A DNA stretch of 64,000 bases from Pelagibacterium limicola (GCF_015694405.1 NZ_JADQDB010000003.1:1-64000); one strand, 5' to 3'. Positions 17,044-25,632 are shown, counted from the stretch's first letter. Notes: generated by a model not told the origin, from the letters alone. Program-made: numbers and translations.

Positions 17044-18036
17044 ATGGACGTCATAAGACGTGATTTTACCGTTCGCACAGTCGATGGCGTCACAATCGCG
17101 GTGCGCGAGGTGCGACCAGTTGGGCACGCTAACCGCACCCCGATGATTCTCATGCATGGCACGCGTATCCCTGGCATTAGCGAATATGACCTTCCGGTGG
17201 CCAATGGCTCGCTCGCTGCCGACCTCGCGGCCGCCGGCCATATCTGCTACATCGTCGATGCGCGCGGATTTGGCGGCTCTCAACGCCCCGACGCCATGGC
17301 TCTACCGCCCCAGCCCAGCGCTCCGCTTGTGCGCTGCATGGAAATCATGCGCGATATCGATGCCGCCGCCGACCATCTGCGCGCCGCCAGTCAAAGCGAG
17401 AAAGTGGGACTGTTCGGCTGGGGCGTCGGCGGAACTTGCGTGGCGATGTATGCTGCATTGTATCCCGAAAAGGCCAGCCATCTCGTTCTTTATTGCATGG
17501 TCTATGGGGCAACAGCCGATCACCCTTTGATTAATATCGGGTCGCCCTGGGACGATCCGGAAAATTCGGGGCGGTTCAACCAGAAAGTCTACGGCAACTA
17601 CACATTCAACGGCATAGAGATGCTGGAAACACATTGGGACGAGCAAATCCCGATCGACGACAAGGTGGCATGGCGCGACCCGGAAATGGTGGTGGCGTTC
17701 CGCAACGCCCTTCTCGATGGCGACCCCACGGCCCGCACGCGGACACCGCCCACCTATCGCAGCCCAAACGGCATGCTCGAAGACCTCTACCTCATGGGCG
17801 CCAAAGGCCAGAAGCTGTTTCACGCCAGCCAGATCTACTGCCCGGTTTTCATCGTTAATCCCGAATATGATTCTCTTTGCCGTGATACCGATATGGCTGT
17901 CTTCTGCGAGGACCTTTATCACAGTCCGGAAGTCATTCACTGGCGGGCAGCAAACTCCACCCACTACCTGCTGCTCGACCGCCCCGAACGCGGGCGGAGC
18001 GAATTGCTCGTCCGCCTCGATGGCTTCCTGAACTAA
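17044..18036 (+). CDS. Alpha/beta-hydrolase fold protein lacking the nucleophile serine
   Basis: From the ATG at 17044, with GGGAGCGAG upstream, the protein has 330 residues. Fold landmarks are MILMHGTRIPG (oxyanion region), YIVDARGFGGSQRP, the nucleophile elbow in LFGWGVGGTCVAMYAA, an acid candidate in NPEYDSLCRDTD and the catalytic histidine in NSTHYLLLD. The elbow should read G-x-S-x-G, but the serine is a glycine (codon GGC, one base from AGC). As an ordinary ester hydrolase it would be dead, so it may be a non-hydrolytic alpha/beta protein (lyase, oxygenase-like or binding role). It heads the unit with DUF6282 copy 2 and amidohydrolase copy 2. Confidence 0.85.
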   Translation: MDVIRRDFTVRTVDGVTIAVREVRPVGHANRTPMILMHGTRIPGISEYDLPVANGSLAADLAAAGHICYIVDARGFGGSQRPDAMALPPQPSAPLVRCMEIMRDIDAAADHLRAASQSEKVGLFGWGVGGTCVAMYAALYPEKASHLVLYCMVYGATADHPLINIGSPWDDPENSGRFNQKVYGNYTFNGIEMLETHWDEQIPIDDKVAWRDPEMVVAFRNALLDGDPTARTRTPPTYRSPNGMLEDLYLMGAKGQKLFHASQIYCPVFIVNPEYDSLCRDTDMAVFCEDLYHSPEVIHWRAANSTHYLLLDRPERGRSELLVRLDGFLN

Positions 18037-18048
18037 AAGGCAAATTCA

Positions 18049-18981
18049 ATGGCTTCCGAAAAATCCCCCGAAATCACCGATGCGCTGATCGACTCCCTGA
18101 TGGAAGGGGCAATCGACCTTCATTGCCACAGCGGGCCATCAATCATGGAGCGCAAGCTTGACCATATCGAGGCTGCCCGCGAGGCAGAAGCTGCGGGCAT
18201 GCGCGCTTTGATGTTCAAGGATCACTATTATTCCTCGACGCCCGTGGTTCAATTGCTCAAGCGCCAGGAGTTTGCCTCAAGTTCGCTTTCGCTTTTGTCC
18301 GGCGTCGTACTGAACAACGCCACGGGTGGCCTAAACCCGTACGCGGTCGAGCATGACCTGATGCTAGGTGGGCAATTGATCTGGATGCCGACAATTTCGG
18401 CCGCCAACCATATCCGCCATGTCCATCGCTCCGGCGCGCTCAAGCCACCCCGCCCCATGAAGCGTCACAAAGGGCTCGAGGTGACCGATGCGCTGGGCAA
18501 TCTGTTCGACGAGGTCAAGGAAATCCTCGACATAATTGCCGAATATGACGGTGTCCTCTCTGCCGGACACCTCCATATCAGCGAGATCTGGGTGCTGTTT
18601 GCGGAAGCTCAAAAACGCGGCGTTGGCCGGTTGCTCGTCAACCATCCGGGCCTCTTCATCGATGCGAGCCTTGCCGACATGCGCGAGCTTGCCGGAATGG
18701 GCGTGTTCATGGAACAGTGCGCCTGCATGGTCATCGACTGCCCGAGCCGCCATTTCGATCCCGACGAACTCAAATCCTTCATCGACGCGGCGACGGTCGG
18801 CCAGACAATATTGGGTTCGGACCTTGGACAAATGAAAAATCCCCGTCCGGTCGAAGGCTATCGTGCCGTCATCCGGTTGTGCCTCGAACTCGGCTATAAC
18901 GAGCAGGACGTCCGCGCTATGGTTTCGGGCAATGCAACCCGTTTGCTCGGGCTTGACACAAATGGCAGCGCAACCTCATGA
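18049..18981 (+). CDS. DUF6282 family protein (amidohydrolase-like), copy 2
   Basis: The 310-residue paralogue of the protein at 3223-4140 shares DLHCHSGP at the same residues (23-30), FKDHYYSSTP, WMPTISAANH, AGHLHISE, RLLVNHPG and LGSDLGQMKNPRPVEGYR. All candidate metal ligands are kept. It has an extra stretch of about ten residues around KPPRPMKRHKG. It follows the alpha/beta protein by 12 bases and overlaps the next amidohydrolase by four (ATGA), so it is tightly linked to that enzyme. Function is unknown; pairing with an amidohydrolase suggests consecutive hydrolytic steps. Confidence 0.82.
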   Translation: MASEKSPEITDALIDSLMEGAIDLHCHSGPSIMERKLDHIEAAREAEAAGMRALMFKDHYYSSTPVVQLLKRQEFASSSLSLLSGVVLNNATGGLNPYAVEHDLMLGGQLIWMPTISAANHIRHVHRSGALKPPRPMKRHKGLEVTDALGNLFDEVKEILDIIAEYDGVLSAGHLHISEIWVLFAEAQKRGVGRLLVNHPGLFIDASLADMRELAGMGVFMEQCACMVIDCPSRHFDPDELKSFIDAATVGQTILGSDLGQMKNPRPVEGYRAVIRLCLELGYNEQDVRAMVSGNATRLLGLDTNGSATS

Positions 18982-19784
18982 CACCCCATACCGGGCCGCT
19001 GGTTGACTCCCATTTTCACGTTTACACGCGGGACATGCCGCTGCTCGGCAGCGCATGGCACAGACCCGGGCACGACGCCACGATCGAGATGTGTTTGGAA
19101 ACGCTCGACGCGCACGGCGTTGTCTTTGGCGTCATTTCCGCCGCGAGCCTTTACGGGACCTACAATGATTATGTGCGCAAGGCCCTGAAGGCCCATTCAC
19201 GGCTGCGCGCCACCGCGATCATTGATACGGCATGGGACATCTACCAACTCGAAAGGATGCGCGATGACGGTTTTGTCGGCCTGCGCCTTCTCTGGCGGCC
19301 GCTTGCCGAAATCCCCGACATCAATTCCGACGCCTACAGGCGTCTTTTGCGCCGCTGCGCGGATCTGGGCTGGCACATCCATCTGACCGACAAGCCCGAA
19401 CGCCTTGATGCCACGGTGCGCGCCATCGAGGACGCCGGCGTCAATGTCGTTCTGGACCATATCGGTCTGATCGATACCGCTCAGGGTGTCAACGATCCGG
19501 CATTTCGCGCGATCCTTGCGGCGATTGACCGGGGCCGCACCTGGGTCAAGCTTTCTGGGGGCTACAGGTTCACGACGCAGGGATTGGCCGATTCCTGTGC
19601 TGCCGCGCTTGTCAATGCCGGCGGTTGGGATAGGCTGGTCTGGGCGAGCGATTGGCCATTTGCCGCCTTCGAGGAGAAGGTGACCTATGCCGATACAATT
19701 GCCGATCTTTCGCGCTGGGTGCCGAACCCGGATATGCGCCATGCCGTCGGCGCACGAACCCCGCTCAAGCTTTATTTCACCTAA
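18978..19784 (+). CDS. TIM-barrel amidohydrolase (PF04909-type), copy 2
   Basis: The 268-residue protein shares its whole outline with the protein at 16088-16879: LVDSHFHVY (HxH at residues 12 and 14), LLRRCADLGWHIHLTDKPERLDATV, VVLDHIGLIDT, RGRTWVKLSGGYR and WASDWPFAAFEEKVTYADT. All expected metal ligands are present. It is translationally coupled to DUF6282 copy 2 and ends its unit. A weak hairpin (CGGACC/GGTCCG at 19847-19862) follows 62 bases downstream. The likely reaction is hydrolysis of a lactone or decarboxylation of a ring acid. Confidence 0.88.
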   Translation: MTPHTGPLVDSHFHVYTRDMPLLGSAWHRPGHDATIEMCLETLDAHGVVFGVISAASLYGTYNDYVRKALKAHSRLRATAIIDTAWDIYQLERMRDDGFVGLRLLWRPLAEIPDINSDAYRRLLRRCADLGWHIHLTDKPERLDATVRAIEDAGVNVVLDHIGLIDTAQGVNDPAFRAILAAIDRGRTWVKLSGGYRFTTQGLADSCAAALVNAGGWDRLVWASDWPFAAFEEKVTYADTIADLSRWVPNPDMRHAVGARTPLKLYFT

Positions 19785-19916
19785 GAACCGCTGTTCTGAC
19801 TGAACTGATACGGCGGCTCAGAATTCCTCACATGCCATTTTCAAACCGGACCAACGGGTCCGAGTTGTTCCGGAAAGACTCTTGCCGCCGGAGCGGTTCA
19901 CATACCCCGCATCCTG

Positions 19917-19935
19917 CATTTCACACTTTGAAATG
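19917..19935. promoter_or_regulatory. Shared operator palindrome, site 4 (TctC promoter)
   Basis: This reads CATTTCA, spacer CACTT, TGAAATG: seven-base arms are perfectly complementary, the most symmetric of the five sites. It lies 110 bases upstream of the transporter binding-protein gene, in a 260-base region with no other recognised feature. Confidence 0.72.
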
Positions 19936-20044
19936 TCGTGTGGAATAAGTGGAGCCGCAGGAGAGCTGTCCGCACACTGGCACAGGTTTCAAGACCTTGT
20001 GCTGCTTCAACAGCCGCAGCATGCACCAATAAGGAGGAGATTTT

Positions 20045-21019
20045 GTGGTGAACAAGCAAACAAAGATCGGCAGGTTCCTGCTATTGTCGACAGTATCGTG
20101 TCTGGCGCTCGGCGCGCAGAGTGCACTGGCGGCCGCCTGCCCGGAAGGTTTCCCGGAACGGCCTATCAATTTCTATGTGGGCTTTGCCGCCGGCGGCGGC
20201 ACCGATTCAATTGCCCGTACGCTCGCGCAGGCCATCGAACAGGCCCAAGGCTGGAATATCGTCGTCGAAAACCGTCCCGGTGCCGCGAGCGCGGTCATGG
20301 CACAGAGCCTGCTCAACATGGAACCCGATGGACATTCGATCGGGCTGGGCAGCAGCGATACGCTAGTGTGGAATCCCACATCGGGCGACCTCGACTTTCA
20401 CTATAGCGACTTCCTGTTTCTTGGCTCGGCTATGGATAGCTGGAACAGCTTTGCAGCGCTCTCGACCGCGCCTTTCGATGATATTGCGAGCCTTGTGGAA
20501 TATACCCGCGAGATCGGCATGGCGACTGTGGCGGTCGCGGGCTTCAATCAGACGCTTGTGGTCGAGCAGCTTGCAGATCAGTATGACATCAATCTCGTGC
20601 CGATCCCGGTCGCGGGATCGGCGGAATCGATGATGCTGACGCTGGGCGGCCATGTGGATGCCACCATTCAGGGCGTCGCACATCTGGCGGAACTCGAATC
20701 GGGAAATATGAAGCAGATTGCTTCGGTGACCTCTCATCGCTTGCCTTATCAGCCTGACTCCCCGACGCTCGAGGAACAGGGCGCAACCGCCCTGCCCATC
20801 CAAAGCGTCACAGTCCTAATGGCGCCCAAGGGTCTGCCCGACGATGTGCGGATATGCCTGGAGCAGGTCGTGGACGAGGCCGTGAACTCGGAAATCTACC
20901 ACAACCTCATGGTCTCCTTTAACAACGAGGCTCTCAATCGTGGTCCTGAAGGCGTCGTCGACCTAATATCGAGTCGAGATGCGAGAATCCGGGCACTTTA
21001 CGACAACCCGGCCAATTAG
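20045..21019 (+). CDS. tctC: Tripartite tricarboxylate transporter substrate-binding protein (TctC/Bug)
   Basis: The 324-residue periplasmic protein has a signal peptide (KIGRFLLLSTVSCLALGAQSALA, cleavage near residue 29) and the Bug-family FYVGFAAGGGTD loop that grips a carboxylate. It continues with IVVENRPGAAS and a C-terminal MAPKGLPDDV segment. A strong AAGGAGGAGA ribosome site precedes a GTG-GTG start; either GTG could be used. Together with TctB and TctA it would import a carboxylate using an ion gradient, and it lies in the monooxygenase regulon. The SMP-30 gene is inserted between tctC and tctB. Confidence 0.92.
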   Translation: MVNKQTKIGRFLLLSTVSCLALGAQSALAAACPEGFPERPINFYVGFAAGGGTDSIARTLAQAIEQAQGWNIVVENRPGAASAVMAQSLLNMEPDGHSIGLGSSDTLVWNPTSGDLDFHYSDFLFLGSAMDSWNSFAALSTAPFDDIASLVEYTREIGMATVAVAGFNQTLVVEQLADQYDINLVPIPVAGSAESMMLTLGGHVDATIQGVAHLAELESGNMKQIASVTSHRLPYQPDSPTLEEQGATALPIQSVTVLMAPKGLPDDVRICLEQVVDEAVNSEIYHNLMVSFNNEALNRGPEGVVDLISSRDARIRALYDNPAN

Positions 21020-21042
21020 GTCCTGCTGATCCGGGGGGTGTC

Positions 21043-21918
21043 GTGACGCCGGAATGTATACTCGCCTGTGCCGATATTCTTGGCGAGGTGCCGATCTGGG
21101 ACAAGGACAATAGCCGTATTTGCTGGCTCGATGTAAGCCGGGCACGCCTGCAGACCCTCGACGTGACGTCGGGTATGCACCAAATCCACCAGCTCCCGGG
21201 GAATACTGCCGGGGGCTGGGCCTTGCGAGCAGGAGGTGGCGCCATCGTCGCGCTGGATAACGGACTTTTCGGCCTCACGGACACCGAAATTGGCCCGTTG
21301 GTAGCCGAAATTCCCGCAAGATCATTGCAGGCCTCCCACCGGGTCAACGAAACCGCAGTCGATAGCGCCGGCCAACTGTGGGCAGGTGTGATGGAACGCA
21401 GCGCAAGCGGCCCCAGCGGCGGGCTTTTCCGTGTCGGGCCGAGCGGCGCAGTGCATCAGGCTTTGGGCGGCATAACGACCCCGAACGGTTTGTGCTTTGA
21501 TCCAACCGGCACAACGCTCTATTTTGCGGATTCCGCGCGCAAATTGATCTGGTCGTTCGCGTTCGACGCCGAGCAAGGACTGGTCGATGAAAGGCGCGTG
21601 TTTTGCGATCTCTCAAGCGAGCCTGGCAAACCCGACGGCGCGGCCATTGATGCGGAGGGCTACATGTGGAGCGCCGGCTTTGGCGCCGGACGAATCCTGA
21701 GGATCGATCCCTATGGCCGGATCACCCACAGTATCTCCCTGCCGGTGAGCAAGGTCACGAGCCTTGCCTTTGGTGGGCCGGATCTGCGCACGCTTTACAT
21801 CACGACGGCTTCGGGAAAGCTGACGCCCGAAGAGCTCGCGGCGCAGCCACTGGCCGGGGGCCTGTTCTCCATGACTGTCGATGTGGCCGGAATTCTCCCC
21901 GGAATGTTCGCGGGCTGA
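21043..21918 (+). CDS. SMP-30/gluconolactonase/LRE family protein
   Basis: The 291-residue six-bladed beta-propeller keeps the family landmarks: ECILACADILGEVPIWD (metal glutamate), HRVNETAVDSAGQLWAG, ITTPNGLCFDPTGTTLYFADS, GKPDGAAIDAEGYMWSA and GGPDLRTLYITTA. These carry the calcium or zinc ligands of lactone hydrolases. It starts at a GTG, 23 bases after tctC, so it is in the transporter operon. A second lactonase-type protein, with the MBL enzyme at 8560, fits a route with lactone intermediates. No signal peptide is seen. Confidence 0.9.
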   Translation: MTPECILACADILGEVPIWDKDNSRICWLDVSRARLQTLDVTSGMHQIHQLPGNTAGGWALRAGGGAIVALDNGLFGLTDTEIGPLVAEIPARSLQASHRVNETAVDSAGQLWAGVMERSASGPSGGLFRVGPSGAVHQALGGITTPNGLCFDPTGTTLYFADSARKLIWSFAFDAEQGLVDERRVFCDLSSEPGKPDGAAIDAEGYMWSAGFGAGRILRIDPYGRITHSISLPVSKVTSLAFGGPDLRTLYITTASGKLTPEELAAQPLAGGLFSMTVDVAGILPGMFAG

Positions 21919-21936
21919 GCTGTTCGGCACCCCCAG

Positions 21937-21955
21937 CATTTCACATCGTGGAACG
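21937..21955. promoter_or_regulatory. Shared operator palindrome, site 5 (tctBA promoter, one mismatch)
   Basis: This reads CATTTCA, spacer CATCG, TGGAACG: one base differs from the TTTCA-N5-TGAAA core. It lies 18 bases after the SMP-30 stop and 121 bases before the chosen tctB start, inside what would otherwise be read as an N-terminal extension of TctB. Confidence 0.55.
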
Positions 21956-22075
21956 GATGGACATGTCCATCGACATCAATACTGTGAAACGGCCTTAGTT
22001 CGTGTGCCTGCAAGACTGTCCGGCAATGGGGCTCAGGTTGCACGGGAGGATGTTCGCCAGCAGATTCGAGAGCGC

Positions 22076-22561
22076 ATGCGTGCGGCAGGCGGACAGCAAA
22101 TTTTCGATTGGGATTACATGCGAGACCACAAGGACATAATCGGGGGCACCGCCCTTGTTGCAATCGGTGGCTTTGCCGCTGTGCACGCCATAATGACCCT
22201 GCGGCTAGGCACAATCTGGCAGATGGGGCCGGGGATGTTTCCCGCGGCGGTCGGCGTCCTGCTGGCCACCATCGGCGTCGTGCTGCTCATTACGGGCATA
22301 CTCCGATCGGGCGAAGCTATCGATTTCGATCTGCGCTCGATAGTGCTCATCGGTCTGTCGGTTCTCGCCTTTGCACTGTTGATCCGTTCGTTCGGGCTGG
22401 TCCCTGCAATTACCGCGGTGGTCATACTCGCCAGCCGGGCCGACGCAAAGCTCTCGCCGGGGGGCATTGTGATCTTGTCGGCCATACTCTCGGTCGTGGC
22501 CGTTCTCATTTTCCAGATCGGGCTGAAACTGACTCTGACCGCCTTTAACTGGCCGTGGTGA
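22076..22561 (+). CDS. tctB: Tripartite tricarboxylate transporter small membrane subunit TctB
   Basis: From the ATG at 22076 the product has 161 residues with four hydrophobic segments (about IIGGTALVAIGGFAAVHAIM, MFPAAVGVLLATIGVVLLIT, IVLIGLSVLAFALLI and the paired C-terminal helices), as in TctB. The frame is open upstream to 21881, but that part is polar, unlike TctB, and contains an operator. An ATG at 22118 (MRDHKDIIGG) is a second good candidate, as many TctB proteins start there. The stop is four bases before tctA. TctB supports the large TctA channel subunit in the inner membrane. Confidence 0.85.
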   Translation: MRAAGGQQIFDWDYMRDHKDIIGGTALVAIGGFAAVHAIMTLRLGTIWQMGPGMFPAAVGVLLATIGVVLLITGILRSGEAIDFDLRSIVLIGLSVLAFALLIRSFGLVPAITAVVILASRADAKLSPGGIVILSAILSVVAVLIFQIGLKLTLTAFNWPW

Positions 22562-22565
22562 CATC

Positions 22566-24101
22566 ATGCTAGGCGAATTCTCGACCAATATCGCACTCGG
22601 GCTGTCGACGGCATTTTCCATCGAGAACCTATTGTATTGTGTTCTCGGCGTTACGCTCGGCACCTTTGTGGGGGTAATTCCCGGCATTGGAGCGTTGGCA
22701 ACAATGTCCATGCTGTTTCCGATTACCTTTTATCTGGATCCGACGTCGGCAATCATCATGCTGGCGGGCATCTGGTACGGCAGTTCCTACGGCGGCTCGA
22801 TCGCCTCGATTTTGCTCAATCTCCCCGGCACGCCATCGAGCGCGGTTGCCTGTCTCGACGGCTATCCCATGGCCCGCCAGGGCCGGGCCGGGATTGCATT
22901 GTTCATGACGACAATGGGCAGCTTTTTTGGCGCCAGCGTCGGCATCCTCCTCATGATGACTTTCGCCCAGCCGCTCGTGGCCCTAGCGCTGAGTTTTGGC
23001 CCCTCGGAATATTTCTCGCTCATGGTCCTCGGACTGATTGCCGCCTCGGTTATTTCGGACGGTTCGGCGCTCAAGGCCATTGCCATGGTGCTGATGGGCA
23101 TCCTGCTCGGCGTTGTCGGGCTTGATGTCCAGACAGGACAGACGCGGTTTACCTTCGGCATGATCAATCTGATCGACGGGATATCGCTTGTGGCACTCGC
23201 AATGGGTCTGTTCGGCATTGCCGAGGTGACATCCAGCGTAAGGCAGGCAACGGGTACCCTGATCCAGCACATCACCCTGAAATCAATGATCCCGACACGG
23301 GACGACGTCAGGCGTTCATGGATGCCGATGGTGCGCGGATCGACCCTTGGATCGTTTTTCGGCATCATGCCCGGCGTTGGTCCGACGGTCGCATCCTTCA
23401 TCTCCTATGCCATCGAAAAGCGCGTCGCCAAGGAACCTGAACGCTTTGGCAAAGGTGCGATTGAAGGTGTTGTCGCTCCTGAAACCGCCAACAACGCCAC
23501 CGATCAGGCAGCCTTCATTCCCACCCTCGTTCTGGGTATTCCAGGCAGTGCCACTATGGCTTTGATCCTTGGGGTGCTCATCATCCACGGGATTACGCCC
23601 GGCCCGTCCATGATCACCGATCGCCCCGAAATGTTCTGGGGCGTCGTGATGAGCTTTTGGATCGGCAACGTGCTTTTGCTGGTGCTCAACATACCCATGA
23701 TAGGGATCTGGGTCCGCCTGCTGACCATTCCCTACCATTATCTCTATCCGGCGATCATCGTCTTTATCTGTATTGGCGTTTACAGTGTGAACGGCAGCGC
23801 ATTCGATGTGTTTCTGATCATCATATTTGGCGTTGTTGGTTACGGCGCCCGGACCCTCGGATTTCCCGTCGCGCCGATGTTGCTGGGCTTCGTGCTCGGT
23901 CCCCTGATGGAGCAGCAATTTCGCCGCACCATGCTGATGTCACGCGGAAGCTTTGATGTGTTCATGACAAGGCCGATGAGCGCCACGTTCATCATTCTTG
24001 CTGCGCTCCTGCTGGCTTGGAGCATATGGGCCGCGTACCGGCATCGCACTCCGATAAAGCGTCCTCCAAATTCAGCTATCAAAACAGTGGATGGAGATTG
24101 A
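22566..24101 (+). CDS. tctA: Tripartite tricarboxylate transporter large membrane subunit TctA
   Basis: The 511-residue polytopic protein has about 11-12 hydrophobic segments and both glycine-rich signatures of the family: GTFVGVIPGIGALATMSMLFP and STLGSFFGIMPGVGPTVASFISY. GSSYGGSIASILLNLPGTPSSAVACLDGYPMARQG is also near-invariant in TctA. It forms the permease that takes the TctC-bound carboxylate across the inner membrane. It is the last gene of the monooxygenase cluster. Confidence 0.94.
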   Translation: MLGEFSTNIALGLSTAFSIENLLYCVLGVTLGTFVGVIPGIGALATMSMLFPITFYLDPTSAIIMLAGIWYGSSYGGSIASILLNLPGTPSSAVACLDGYPMARQGRAGIALFMTTMGSFFGASVGILLMMTFAQPLVALALSFGPSEYFSLMVLGLIAASVISDGSALKAIAMVLMGILLGVVGLDVQTGQTRFTFGMINLIDGISLVALAMGLFGIAEVTSSVRQATGTLIQHITLKSMIPTRDDVRRSWMPMVRGSTLGSFFGIMPGVGPTVASFISYAIEKRVAKEPERFGKGAIEGVVAPETANNATDQAAFIPTLVLGIPGSATMALILGVLIIHGITPGPSMITDRPEMFWGVVMSFWIGNVLLLVLNIPMIGIWVRLLTIPYHYLYPAIIVFICIGVYSVNGSAFDVFLIIIFGVVGYGARTLGFPVAPMLLGFVLGPLMEQQFRRTMLMSRGSFDVFMTRPMSATFIILAALLLAWSIWAAYRHRTPIKRPPNSAIKTVDGD

Positions 24102-24426
24102 GTAGCAGCAGGGCTATCACAGATAATGTTGAGCAGGCCACTTGCCGAACGATCTGGCTCGAGCCCTACTTGCCAAAAGCAGCGACGCCCCGCTCTCCGC
24201 CGTAGGCTTAAGTCTCTCAAACCCTCCGCTACGGCGAATTGGGGGCCGGAAGCGGGCATCCATGTGACTACTACACTTGGCGTTGACGAGTAATTTCCAG
24301 TGAGTAGGTGTTCGTAGTTCTATTCTGACCGGCGCGCCACTTCCGTGCAAAACCGCGAACACTTGATTTGCCGGCGATCGCCTCCTCAAGCGTAGCCTTG
24401 TTGCCGGATGGGTGGCCGGTCCGTTC
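24102..24426. other. 325-base gene-free region between convergent units
   Basis: No credible coding frame, RNA gene or strong hairpin was seen between the convergent tctA and UPF0261 genes. Frames on the minus strand continue out of the antisense of the neighbouring gene and have no motif. The stretch separates the monooxygenase regulon from the Liv/Tm-1 module. Confidence 0.45.
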
Positions 24427-25632
24427 TCAGTATATTGAGCGATCCAGCACCAATTCAGCACAATAATCCGCAAACGCACAATCATTGATGTGGGCATCAA
24501 CCTTGTGCAGCCGGTGCATTTCCGTTTGCACAAACTCGGCCTCAAGCATCTTGAACAGGGCCTCATCTGCAACCGGGTCCCAGAATGGCTGCCCCGGCGC
24601 ATCGAGCGCCGAAACGCCACCCAGCGGCAGCACGAGATCAACCGGCCCGGGCGACGCGTTGAGCTTTGCTGCCAGCCAGCGCGCCATATTGACGTTCTCT
24701 TCCGGCGTCGTCCGCATAAGCGTAATGTTGGCGTTGTGGATATGGAAATAGCGCCCTTCATATTTCGGCGGCACGCTCTCGCGCGGTCCGAAATTGACCA
24801 TGTCCATCGCGCCGCACGATCCGACCCAGGGTATGCCGGTCCTGGCCAGCACATCGAACCGCTCCGGTCCGGCCGAACAAATTCCACCCATCAAATGATC
24901 TGCCGTCTCGGTCGTCGTGATATCGACAATCGCGCGAACCATGCCGCTCGCAGCAATAGCCTCGAGCGCCCTGCCGCCTGACCCGTTTGCATGAAAGACG
25001 ATGCAATCGTAATCGGCCTCAAGCCGGTCCCGCAATTTCTGGATCGCCGCTGTCGTGACCCCGAACATCGACATGGCAAGCGCCGGTTTGGACGCGTCGA
25101 CGCTAACCGCATCAACTTTCGTCATCCCCGCAATCGCATGCGCTGCATTGGCCAGAATGCGCCGCGACACCGAGTTGAGCCCGGCAATATCGGTCACCGG
25201 AAACATCATGGTCATGTCGCTCACCCCGACATAACCGGAAACATCCCCCGAAGCGACCGTCGAGACCATCAGCTTGGGCGTACCCAGCGGCAGCGCGCGC
25301 ATGGCCGGCGCGATAAGCGAGGTGCCGCCCGAACCGCCAAGCCCGATGACGCCGGCCACATCGTCCCGCGTCGCGATGAACCGCGTGAGTGCCTCGGACA
25401 TGGCAATCACCGCCCTGCCCCGATCTCCAGCATCCATCACAGCAGCAGCGCCATCAATGTGATGTGCCGCAACCTCACTGGCTGGAACATCAGCGGCGGC
25501 GTGACTTCCGGTGGTCCCGACATCGACGGTGACGACGCCGATGCCTTGGGCCTTTATCAATCCCGCAACATAGAGAAGTTCATCGGCCTTTGTGTCGAAC
25601 GTGCCGACGACATAAACCCTTCTGGCGTTCAC
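24427..25632 (-). CDS. Tm-1-like ATP-binding domain protein (UPF0261)
   Basis: The 401-residue protein matches the UPF0261/Tm-1 N-terminal family: VYVVGTFDTKADELLYVAGLI, VTVDVGTTGSHAAADV, GVIGLGGSGGTSLIAPAMRALPLGTPKLMVSTVASG and DYDCIVFHANGSGGRALEAI, which form the ATP-binding region in plant Tm-1. The C-terminal part has GAMDMVNFGPRESVPPKYEGRYFHIHN. Plant Tm-1 fuses this to a TIM barrel; here the barrel is a separate gene at 26107, with an SRPBCC gene between. The biochemical reaction is not established to my knowledge. It is the last gene of the livH-livM-barrel-SRPBCC-UPF0261 unit. Confidence 0.88.
   Translation of the reverse strand: MNARRVYVVGTFDTKADELLYVAGLIKAQGIGVVTVDVGTTGSHAAADVPASEVAAHHIDGAAAVMDAGDRGRAVIAMSEALTRFIATRDDVAGVIGLGGSGGTSLIAPAMRALPLGTPKLMVSTVASGDVSGYVGVSDMTMMFPVTDIAGLNSVSRRILANAAHAIAGMTKVDAVSVDASKPALAMSMFGVTTAAIQKLRDRLEADYDCIVFHANGSGGRALEAIAASGMVRAIVDITTTETADHLMGGICSAGPERFDVLARTGIPWVGSCGAMDMVNFGPRESVPPKYEGRYFHIHNANITLMRTTPEENVNMARWLAAKLNASPGPVDLVLPLGGVSALDAPGQPFWDPVADEALFKMLEAEFVQTEMHRLHKVDAHINDCAFADYCAELVLDRSIY

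Noticed and set aside
21881-22075. N-terminal extension of TctB
   Set aside because: It is polar, lacks a ribosome site, overlaps the SMP-30 gene and contains operator site 5.
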